From contig JBBMOA010000020.1 in NCBI GenBank assembly GCA_037954235.1, forward strand, positions 9,389,677-9,453,676: a stretch of DNA of 64,000 nucleotides. The letters run 5' to 3'. The stretch comes from Aulostomus chinensis. Taxonomy: Eukaryota; Chordata; Actinopteri; Syngnathiformes; Aulostomidae. Below the pieces are notes generated by a model, which saw nothing but the letters and a program-made list of their open reading frames with translations, was not told the DNA's origin and made no database searches. The position numbers and the translations under genes were made by a program. Shown one piece after another: positions 36,546 to 48,100 of this stretch. The number at the start of each line of letters is the position of its first letter. Positions within the stretch are counted from its first letter, which is position 1.

Positions 36546-37225
36546 TAGCATTTAATGTTCTGTCATCTCGGAATTTCAGTGACTTGACAGGAGATCACTG
36601 ACATGACTGGATTCCTGTGCTAGTCAATAAGTGAGATCATTTCAGAATGTAGCATTTAATGTTCTGTCATCTCAGAATTTCAGTGACTTGACTGGAGATC
36701 ACTGACATGACTGGATTCCTTTTCTCGTCAATAAGTGAGATCATTTTCAGAATTTAGCATTTAATGTTCTGTCAACTCGGAATTTCAGGGACTTGACAGG
36801 AGATCACTGACATGACTGGATTCCTTTTCTTTGCTCGTCAATAAATGAGCTCATTTCCGAATGTTTGCATTTACAGTTCTGTCAGCTCAGAATATCAGTG
36901 ACTTGACAGGAGATCACTGACATGACTGGATTCCTTTGCTAGTCAATAAGTGAGATCATTTCAGAATGTTTGCATTTACAGTTCTGTCAGCTCAGAATAT
37001 CAGTGACTTGACAGGAGATCACTGACATGACTGGATTCCTTTTCTTTGCTAGTCAATAAATGAGATCATTTCTGAATGTTTGCATTTACTGTTCTTTCAA
37101 CTAAGAATATCTGTCATTTTACAGGAGATCACGAACAGGACTGGATTCCTTTACCTTGCTCGTTAATAAATGGGATCATTTTGGAATTTTAGCATTTACA
37201 GTTCTTTCAACTCAGAATACCTGTG
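36546..37225. repeat. 105-bp minisatellite tract 16
   Basis: About 6.5 monomers, one more than tract 15; the extra one is a GCATTTACAG edge-type monomer near 36970. The core-proximal monomers read AGATCACGAACAGG, shared with tracts 20 and 21. Confidence 0.95.
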
Positions 37226-38409
37226 ACCTGAAGGAATTGCATTTTTGAGGGAGTAAATGAAGGAGATCATTTCTCTTTTTCATGCTGAAACATTGCAGGT
37301 CTAAAGATGCATAACTGGTACTGAGGTGATGTCAATTTGTGTTATTCAAACGTTTGTCCATTAAGATGTTAAATGTTAAACATGATTATTTTTCCTTTCA
37401 TTATGCATACTCTCTCATACTTTTTAAGACTTGTTGTGGCCCCCAGAAGTATGATAAGAATTACATTGGCTTTCCTGTGGTCATAACCTGTGAGGATATT
37501 GACGACCTTTTGACCTGATTTGTTTTTCCAGCGTAGTGCGGGAAAGAGGACTGTCAGGCACAAGTGGATGGACACGCTTCACGTCGCGAGGCCGAGCGGT
37601 CCTTCGAATGGTATTTTCAGTCCAAAAAAAAAAAGTTTTTTTTTCTTCTATATGGAACGAAAGACAGTGCTTAGCCAGCACGCTTTTATGTGAGAACCAG
37701 TGAGTCTTTACTGCCGTGAGTGTGAGTTTGAAAATTTGTTTGTATTTTGTTTTTACAACTTGGAGGCAAGCTAAGTAGCCTCGCTCGCCTGCTCAGCTAA
37801 CTAGCCGAGCAACCGTGACGTCGTCAGAGGGGAGGTGCGAGCCTGATTGTCCTTCACCTGCTGGACGAGAGGGGGATTGCGGTAGGAAGGAGGTTCAGCG
37901 GATGCGTTGCAGGTTCCTGAGTGTGGTCTGCTGGGTGCAGAGTTGGGGCTCTCCTGCTATTCGTCGATGATGTGCCGCGGGGATGCCTGTGCCAGGGCTG
38001 CCGAGTGAGGTGCCTACAGATGACTAAAGGCGAAAGACTGCAAATACCTTATTCTCTTCTTTCTTTTCAGGCTTTATTATTATTTCTTACAGTGTTTTAT
38101 GTTCTGAAATGTGAGATACCTGAAATTACATTGAATCCACCTTTGAAAATCAGAGACTGTGTTTGTGGTGGTATTTCTCCTTTTTTGCTGAACAACTGCA
38201 CGAGTGAATTGAATTCTGTCAAGAAATGGGTAACATTTCATTGGTTTATCATAACCATAATTATTCTCATTGCCTCTCTGTGATTATTAAAAGAGTGAGA
38301 GTCATTAGTTACCCAAGACAGGTTATTTCATTGTGCCATGTCCCTTTGAAAATATTTGACGCTGGAAGTAGTTCAGTGATCGTAGGAGCCGAGGGTGAAA
38401 GGGTTAATG
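37226..38409 (+). repeat. Core 17, full length, type A
   Basis: CpG-rich X-box variant CCGAGCAAC with TGACGTCG at 37816-37823; delta is at 38071-38203. The delta acceptor is TTTTCAG, and the donor is weakened to CACGA|GTGAAT. CpG losses include CTGTGAGG at 37490 and CCAGCACGC at 37676. Its 3' half matches core 21. Confidence 0.95.
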
Positions 38410-39299
38410 TAGCATTTAATGTTCTGTCATCTCGGAATTTCAGTGACTTGACAGGAGATCACTGACATGACTGGATTCCTTTGCTAGTCAAAAAGTGAGA
38501 TCATTTCAGAATGTTAGCATTTAATGTTCTGTCATCTCAGAAATTCTGTGACTTGACTGGAGATCACTGACATGACTGGATTCCTGTGCTAGTCAATAAG
38601 TGGGATCATTTCAGAATGTAGCATTTAATGTTCTGTCATCTCAGAATTTCTGTGACTTGACTGGAGATCACTGACATGACTGGATTCCTGTGCTAGTCAA
38701 TAAGTGAGATCATTTCAGAATGTTAGCATTTAATGTTCTGTCAACTCGGAATTTCAGTGACTTGACTGGAGATCACTGACATGACTGGATTCCTTTTCTC
38801 GTCAATAAGTGAGATCATTTTCAGAATTTAGCATGTAATGTTCTGTCAACTCTGAATTTCAGGGACTTGACAGGAGATCACTGACATGACTGGATTCCTT
38901 TTCTTTGCTCGTCAATAAATGAGCTCATTTCCGAATGTTTGCATTTACAGTTCTGTCAGCTCAGAATATCAGTGACTTGACAGGAGATCACTGACATGAC
39001 TGGATTCCTTTGCTAGTCAATAAGTGAGATCATTTCAGAATGTTTGCATTTACAGTTCTGTCAGCTCAGAATATCAGTGACTTGACAGGAGATCACTGAC
39101 ATGACTGGATTCCTTTTCTTTGCTAGTCAATAAATGAGATCATTTCTGAATGTTTGCATTTACTGTTCTTTCAACTAAGAATATCTGTGATTTTACAGGA
39201 GATCACTAACAGGACTGGATTCTTTTACCTTGCTCGTTAATAAATGGGATCATTTTGGAATTTTAGCATTTACAGTTCTTTCAACTCAGAATACCTGTG
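38410..39299. repeat. 105-bp minisatellite tract 17
   Basis: About 8.5 monomers. It starts with GTCAAAAAGTGAG and CAGAAATTCTG monomers shared with tract 21. From about 38600 it is colinear with the end of tract 7 (offset 23391), including GCATGTAATG. Confidence 0.95.
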
Positions 39300-40483
39300 A
39301 CCTGAAGGAATTGCATTTTTGAGGGAGTAAATGAAGGAGATCATTTCTCTTTTTCATGCTGAAACATTGCAGGTCTAAAGATGCATGACTGGTACTGAGG
39401 TGATGTCAATTTGTGTTATTCAAACGTTTGTCCATTAAGATGTTAAATGTTAAACATGATTATTTTTCCTTTCATTATGCATACTCTCTCATACTTTTTA
39501 AGACTTGTTGTGGCCCCCAGAAGTATGATATGAATTACATTGGCTTTCCTGTGGTCATAACCTGCGAGGGTATTGACTACCTGTTGACCTGATTTGTTTT
39601 TCCAGCGTAGTGCGGAAAAGAGGACTGTCAGGCACAAGTGGATGGACACGCTTCACGTCGCGAGGCAGAGCGGTCCTTCGAATGGTATTTTCAGTAAAAA
39701 AAAAAAAAGTTTTTTATTCTTCTATGTGGAACGAAAGACAGTGCTTAGCCAGCGCGCTTTTACGTGAGAACCAGTGAGTCTTTACTGCCGTGAGTGTGAG
39801 TTTGAAAATTTGTTTGTATTTTGTTTTTACAACTTGGAGGCAAGCTAAGTAGCCTCGCTCGCCTGCTCAGCTAACTAGCCTAGCAACCGTGACGTCGTCA
39901 GAGGGGAGGTGCGGGCCTGATTGTCCTTCACCTGCTGGACGAGAGGGGGACTGCGGTAGGAAGGAGGTTCAGCGGATGCGTTGCAGGTTCCTGAGTGTGG
40001 TCTGCTGGGTGCAGAGTTGGGGCTCTCCTGCTATTCGTCGATAATGTGCCGCGGGGATGCCTGTACCAGGGCTGCCGAGTGAGGTGCCTACAGATGACTA
40101 AAGGCGAAAGACTGCAAATACCTTATTCTCTTCTTTATTTTTAGGCTTTATTATGATTTCTTACAGTGTTTTATGTTCTGAAATGTGAGATACCTGAAAT
40201 TACATTGAATCCACCCTTGAAAATCAAAGACTGTGTTTGTAGTGGTATTTATCCTATTTTGCTGAACAACTGCACAGGTGAATTGAATTCTGTCAAGAAA
40301 TGGGTAACATTTCATTGGTTTATCATAACCATACTTATTCTCATTGCCTCTCTGTGATTATTAAAAGAGTGAGAGTCATTAGTTACCCAAGACAGGTTAT
40401 TTCATTGTGCCATGTCCCTTTGAAAATATTTGACGCTGGAAGTAGTTCAGTGATCGTAGGAGCCGAGGGTGAAAGGGTTAATG
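39300..40483 (+). repeat. Core 18, full length, type A
   Basis: Twin of core 8. TGACGTCG is at 39890-39897. Delta is 40145-40277, with private changes TTCTTTATTTTTAG in the acceptor tract and TTATGATTTC just inside the segment. Confidence 0.95.
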
Positions 40484-43400
40484 TAGCATTTAATGTTCTG
40501 TCATCTCAGAATTTCAGTGACTTGACAGGAGATCACTGACATGACTGGATTCCTTTGCTAGTCAATAAGTGAGATCATTTCAGAATGTAGCATTTAATGT
40601 TCTGTCAACTCGGAATTTCAGTGACTTGACTGGAGATCACTGACATGACTGGATTCCTTTGCTAGTCAATAAGTGAGATCATTTCAGAATGTAGCATTTA
40701 ATGTTCTGTCAACTCGGAATTTCAGGGACTTGACTGGAGATCACTGACATGACCGGATTCCTGTGCTAGTCAATAATTGAGATCATTTCAGAATGTAGCA
40801 TTTAATGTTCTGTCATCTCAGAATTTCAGTGACTTGACAGGAGATCACTGACATGACTGGATTCCTTTGCTCGTCAATAAGTGAGATCATTTCAGAATGT
40901 TAGCATTTAATGTTCTGTCATCTCAGAATTTCTGTGACATGACTGGAGATCACTGACATGATTGGATTCCTTTTCTAGTCAATAAGTGAGATCATTTTCA
41001 GAATTGAGTATTTAATGTTCTGTCATCTCAGAATTTCAGTGACTTTACAGGAGATCACTGACATGACTGGATTCCTTTGCTAGTCAATAAGTGAGATCAT
41101 TTCAGAATGTTAGCATTTAATATTCCGTCATCTCAGAATTTCTGTGACTTGACTGGAGATCACTGACATGATTGGAATCCTTTTCTAGTCAATAAGTGAG
41201 ATCATTTTCAGAATTTTGCATTTAATGTTCTGTCATCTCAGAATTTCAGTGACTTGACAGGAGATCACTGACATGACTGGATTCCTTTGCTAGTCAATAA
41301 GTGAGATCATTTCAGAATGTTAGCATTTAATATTCTGTCATCTCAGAATTTCTGTGACTTGACTGGAGATCACTGACATGACTGGATTCCTGTGCTAGTC
41401 AATAAGTGAGATCATTTCAGAATGTTAGCATTTAATGTTCTGTCAACTCGGAATTTCAGTGACTTGACTGGAGATCACTGACATGACTGGATTCCTTTTC
41501 TCGTCAATAAGTGAGATCATTTCAGAATGTTAGCATTTAATGTTCTGTCAACTCAGAATTTCAGTGACTTGACTGGAGATCACTGACATGACTGGATTCC
41601 TTTTCTCGTCAATAAGTGAGATCATTTTCAGAATTTAGCATTTAATGTTCTGTCATCTCAGAATTTCAGTGACTTGACAGGAGATCACTCACATGACTGG
41701 ATTCCTTTGCTAGTCAATAAGTGAGATCATTTCAGAATGTTAGCATTTAATATTCCGTCATCTCAGAATTTCTGTGACTTGACTGGAGATCACTGACATG
41801 ACTGGATTCCTGTGCTAGTCAATAAGTGAGATCATTTCAGAATGTTAGCATTTAATGTTCTGTCAACTCAGAATTTCAGTGACTTGACTGGAGATCACTG
41901 ACATGACTGGATTCCTTTTCTCGTCAATAAGTGAGATCATTTCAGAATGTAGCATTTAATGTTCTGTCATCTCAGAATTTCAGTGACTTGACAGGAGATC
42001 ACTGACATGACTGGATTCCTTTGCTAGTCAATAAGTGAGATCATTTCAGAATGTTAGCATTTAATGTTCTGTCATCTCAGAATTTCTGTGACTTGACTGG
42101 AGATCACTGACATGATTGGTTTCCTTTTCTAGTCAATAAGTGAGATCATTTTCAGAATTTTGCATTTAATGTTCTGTCATCTCAGAATTTCAGTGACTTG
42201 ACAGGAGATCACTGACATGACTGGATTCCTTTGCTAGTCAATAAGTGAGATCATTTCAGAATGTTAGCATTTAATATTCTGTCATCTCAGAATTTCTGTG
42301 ACTTGACTGGAGATCACTGACATGACTGGATTCCTGTGCTAGTCAATAAGTGAGATCATTTCAGAATGTTTGCATTTAATGTTCTGTCAACTCGGAATTT
42401 CAGTGACTTGACTGGAGATCACTGACATGACTGGATTCCTTTTCTCGTCAATAAGTGAGATCATTTCAGAATGTTAGCATTTAATGTTCTGTCAACTCGG
42501 AATTTCAGTGACTTGACTGGAGATCACTGACATGACTGGATTCCTTTTCTCGTCAATAAGTGAGATCATTTCAGAATGTTAGCATTTAATGTTCTGTCAA
42601 CTCGGAATTTCAGTGACTTGACTGGAGATCACTGACATGACTGGATTCCTTTTCTCGTCAATAAGTGAGATCATTTTCAGAATTTAGCATTTAATGTTCT
42701 GTCATCTCAGAATTTCTGTGACTTGACTGGAGATCACTGACATGATTGGTTTCCTTTTCTAGTCAATAAGTGAGATCATTTTCAGAATTTTGCATTTATT
42801 GTTCTGTCATCTCAGAATTTCAGTGACTTGACAGGAGATCACTGACATGACTGGATTCCTTTGCTAGTCAATAAGTGAGATCATTTCAGAATGTTAGCAT
42901 TTAATATTCTGTCATCTCAGAATTTCTGTGACTTGACTGGAGATCACTGACATGACTGGATTCCTGTGCTAGTCAATAAGTGAGATCATTTCAGAATGTT
43001 TGCATTTAATGTTCTGTCAACTCGGAATTTCAGTGACTTGACTGGAGATCACTGACATGACTGGATTCCTTTTCTCGTCAATAAGTGAGATCATTTCAGA
43101 ATGTTAGCATTTAATGTTCTGTCATCTCAGAATTTCTGTGACTTGACTGGAGATCACTGACATGATTGGATTCCTTTTCTAGTCAATAAGTGAGATCATT
43201 TTCAGAATTTAGCATTTAATGTTCTGTCAACTCGGAATTTCAGGGAGTTGACAGGAGATCACTGACATGACTGGATTCCTGTGCTAGTCAATAAGTGAGA
43301 TCATTTCAGAATGTAGCATTTAATGTTCTGTCATCTCAGAATTTCAGTGACTTGACAGGAGACCACTGACATGACTGGATTCCTGTGCTAGTCAATAAGT

Positions 43401-43988
43401 GAGATCATTTCAGAATGTAGCATTTAATGTTCTGTCATCTCAGAATTTCAGTGACTTGACAGGAGATCACTGACATGACTGGATTCCTTTGCTAGTCAAT
43501 AAGTGAGATAATTTCAGAATGTTAGCATTTACTGTTCTGTCATCTCAGAATTTCTGTGACTTGACTGGAGATCACTGACATGATTGGATTCCTTTTCTAG
43601 TCAATAAGTGAGATCATTTTCAGAATTTAGCATTTAATGTTCTGTCATCTCAGAATTTCAGTGACTTGACAGGAGATCACTGACATGACTGGATTCCTTT
43701 TCTTTGCTCGTCAATAAATGAGCTCATTTCCGAATGTTTGCATTTACAGTTCTGTCAGCTCAGAATATCAGTGACTTGACAGGAGATCACTGACATGACT
43801 GGATTCCTTTGCTAGTCAATAAGTGAGATCATTTCAGAATGTTTGCATTTACACTTCTGTCAGCTCAGAATATCAGTGACTTGACAGGAGATCACTGACA
43901 TGACTGGATTCCTTTTCTTTGCTAGTCAATAAATGAGATCATTTCTGAATGTTTGCATTTACTGTTCTTTCAACTCAGAATACCTGTG
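40484..43988. repeat. 105-bp minisatellite tract 18
   Basis: About 33 monomers. ATTGGTTTCC markers lie near 42115 and 42747. The stretch containing CAGGGAGTTG (43241) runs colinearly with tract 9 into the next core. It ends in the fused edge monomer of subfamily D. Confidence 0.95.
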
Positions 43989-45171
43989 ACCTGAAGGAAT
44001 TGCATTTTTGAGGGAGTAAATGAAGGAGATCATTTCTCTTTTTCATGCTGAAACATTGCAGGTCTAAAGATGCATAACTGGTCCTGAGGTGATGTCAATT
44101 TGTGTTATTCAAACGTTTGTCCATTAAGATGTTAAATGTTAAACATGATTATTTTTCCTTTCATTATGCATACTCTCTCATACTTTTTAAGACTTGTTGT
44201 GGCCCCCAGAAGTATGATAAGAATTACATTGGCTTTCCTGTGGTCATAACCTGCGAGGGTATTGACTACCTGTTGACCTATTTGTTTTTCCAGCGTACTG
44301 CGGAAAAGAGGACTGTCAGGCACAAGTGGATGGACACGCTTCACGTCGCGAGGCAGAGCGGTCCTTCGAATGGTATTTTCAGTCCAAAAAAAAAAAGTTT
44401 TTTATTCTTCTATGTGGAACGAAAGACAGTGCTTAGCCAGCGCGCTTTTACGTGAGAACCAGTGAGTCTTTACTGCCGTGAGTGTGAGTTTGAAAATTTG
44501 TTTGTATTTTGTTTTTACAACTTGGAGGCAAGCTAAGTAGCCTCGCTCGCCTGCTCAGCTAACTAGCCTAGCAACCGTGACGTCGTCAGAGGGGAGGTGC
44601 GAGCCTGATTGTCCTTCACCTGCTGGACGAGAGGGGGACTGCAGTAGGAAGGAGGTTCAGCGGATGCGTTGCAGGTTCCTGAGTGTGGTCTGCTGGGTGC
44701 AGAGTTGGGGCTCTCCTGCTATTCGTCGATGATGTGCCGCGGGGATGCCTGTGCCAGGGCTGCCGAGTGAGGTGCCTACAGATGACTAAAGGCGAAAGAC
44801 TGCAAATACCTTATTCTCTTCTTTCTTTTTAGGCTTTATTATTATTTCTTACAGTGTTTTATGTTCTGAAATGTGAGATACCTGAAATTACATTGAATCC
44901 ACCTTTGAAAATCAGAGACTGTGTTTGTGGTGGTATTTCTCCTATTTTGCTGAACAACTGCACAGGTGAATTGAATTCTGTCAAGAAATGGGTAACATTT
45001 CATTGGTTTATCATAACCATACTTATTCTCATTGCCTCTCTGTGATTATTAAAAGAGTGAGAGTCATTAGTTATCCAAGACAGGTTATTTCATTTTGCCA
45101 TGTCCCTTTGAAAATATTTGACGCTGGAAGTAGTTCAGTGATCGTAGGAGCTGAGGGTGAAAGGGTTAATG
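43989..45171 (+). repeat. Core 19, full length, type A, subfamily D
   Basis: 1183 bp. Shares the GACCTATTTG deletion with cores 9-11 but has CCTAGCAAC and GGTAGGAAGG-type surroundings. TGACGTCG is at 44578-44585 and delta at 44833-44965. CTGCAGTAGG at 44640 is a CpG-to-CpA change at the last exon base of gamma. Confidence 0.95.
44129..44455 (+). other. ATG-started frame of 108 codons in core 19
   Basis: Same open frame as in cores 10 and 11, created by the subfamily D deletion. Confidence 0.1.
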
Positions 45172-48100
45172 TAGCATTTAATGTTCTGTCATCTCGGAAT
45201 TTCAGTGACTTGACAGGAGATCACTGACATGACTGGATTCCTTTGCTAGTCAATAAGTGAGATCATTTCAGAATGTTAGCATTTAATGTTCTGTCATCTC
45301 AGAATTTCTGTGACTTGACTGGAGATCACTGACATGACCGGATTCCTGTGCTAGTCAATAATTGAGATCATTTCAGAATGTAGCATTTAATGTTCTGTCA
45401 TCTCAGAATTTCAGTGACTTGACAGGAGATCACTGACATGACTGGATTCCTTTGCTAGTCAATAAGTGAGATCATTTCAGAATGTTAGCATTTAATGCTC
45501 TGTCATCTCGGAATTTCAGTGACTTGACAGGAGATCACTGACATGACTGGATTCCTTTGCTAGTCAATAAGTGAGATCATTTCAGAATGTTAGCATTTAA
45601 TGTTCTGTCATCTCAGAATTTCTGTGACTTGACTGGAGATAACTGACATGACCGGATTCCTGTGCTAGTCAATAATTGAGATCATTTCAGAATGTAGCAT
45701 TTAATGTTCTGTCATCTCAGAATTTCAGTGACTTGACAGGAGATCACTGACATGACTGGATTCCTTTGCTAGTCAATAAGTGAGATCATTTCAGAATGTT
45801 AGCATTTAATGTTCTTTCATCTCAGAATTTCTGTGACTTGACTGGAGATCACTGACATGATTGGATTCCTTTTCTAGTCAATAAGTGAGATCATTTTCAG
45901 AATGTAGCATTTAATGTTCTGTCATCTCAGAATTTCAGTGACTTGACAGGAGATCACTGACATGACTGGATTCCTTTGCTAGTCAATAAGTGAGATCATT
46001 TCAGAATGTTAGCATTTAATATTCCGTCATCTCAGAATTTCTGTGACTTGACTGGAGATCACTGACATGATTGGAATCCTTTTCTTGTCAATAAGTGAGA
46101 TCATTTTCAGAATTTTGCATTTAATGTTCTGTCATCTCAGAATTTCAGTGACTTGACAGGAGATCACTGACATGACTGGATTCCTTTGCTAGTCAATAAG
46201 TGAGATCATTTCAGAATGTTAGCATTTAATATTCTGTCATCTCAGAATTTCTGTGACTTGACTGGAGATCACTGACATGACTGGATTCCTGTGCTAGTCA
46301 ATAAGTGAGATCATTTCAGAATGTTAGCATTTAATGTTCTATCAACTCGGAATTTCAGTGACTTGACTGGAGATCACTGACATGACTGGATTCCTTTTCT
46401 CGTCAATAAGTGAGATCATTTCAGAATGTTAGCATTTAATGTTCTGTCAACTCGGAATTTCAGTGACTTGACTGGAGATCACTGACATGACTGGATTCCT
46501 TTTCTCGTCAATAAGTGAGATCATTTTCAGAATTTAGCATTTAATGTTCTGTCATCTCAGAATTTAAGTGACTTGACAGGAGATCACTGACATGACTGGA
46601 TTCCTTTGCTAGTCAATAAGTGAGATCATTTCAGAATGTTTGCATTTAATGTTCTGTCATCTCAGAATTTCTGTGACTTGACTGGAGATCACTGACATGA
46701 CCGGATTCCTGTGCTAGTCAATAATTGAGATCATTTCAGAATGTAGCATTTAATGTTCTGTCATCTCAGAATTTCAGTGACTTGACAGGAGATCACTGAC
46801 ATGACTGGATTCCTTTGCTAGTCAATAAGTGAGATCATTTCAGAATGTTAGCATTTAATGTTCTTTCATCTCAGAATTTCTGTGACTTGACTGGAGATCA
46901 CTGACATGATTGGATTCCTTTTCTAGTCAATAAGTGAGATCATTTTCAGAATGTAGCATTTAATGTTCTGTCATCTCAGAATTTCAGTGACTTGACAGGA
47001 GATCACTGACATGACTGGATTCCTTTGCTAGTCAATAAGTGAGATCATTTCAGAATGTTAGCATTTAATATTCCGTCATCTCAGAATTTCTGTGACTTGA
47101 CTGGAGATCACTGACATGATTGGAATCCTTTTCTTGTCAATAAGTGAGATCATTTTCAGAATTTTGCATTTAATGTTCTGTCATCTCAGAATTTCAGTGA
47201 CTTGACAGGAGATCACTGACATGACTGGATTCCTTTGCTAGTCAATAAGTGAGATCATTTCAGAATGTTAGCATTTAATATTCTGTCATCTCAGAATTTC
47301 TGTGACTTGACTGGAGATCACTGACATGACTGGATTCCTGTGCTAGTCAATAAGTGAGATCATTTCAGAATGTTAGCATTTAATGTTCTATCAACTCGGA
47401 ATTTCAGTGACTTGACTGGAGATCACTGACATGACTGGATTCCTTTTCTCGTCAATAAGTGAGATCATTTCAGAATGTTAGCATTTAATGTTCTGTCAAC
47501 TCGGAATTTCAGTGACTTGACTGGAGATCACTGACATGACTGGATTCCTTTTCTCGTCAATAAGTGAGATCATTTTCAGAATTTAGCATTTAATGTTCTG
47601 TCATCTCAGAATTTCAGTGACTTGACAGGAGATCACTGACATGACTGGATTCCTTTGCTAGTCAATAAGTGAGATCATTTCAGAATGTTAGCATTTAATA
47701 TTCCGTCATCTCAGAATTTCTGTGACTTGACTGGAGATCACTGACATGACTGGATTCCTGTGCTAGTCAATAAGTGACATCATTTCAGAATGTAGCATTT
47801 AATGTTCTGTCATTCAGAATTTCAGTGACTTGACAGGAGATCACTGACATGACTGGATTCCTTTGCTAGTCAATAAGTGAGATCATTTCAGAATGTTAGC
47901 ATTTAATGTTCTGTCATCTCAGAATTTCTGTGACTTGACTGGAGATCACTGACATGATTGGTTTCCTTTTCTAGTCAATAAGTGAGATCATTTTCAGAAT
48001 TTTGCATTTAATGTTCTGTCATCTCAGAATTTCAGTGACTTGACAGGAAATCACTGACATGACTGGATTCCTTTGCTAGTCAATAAGTGAGATCATTTCA

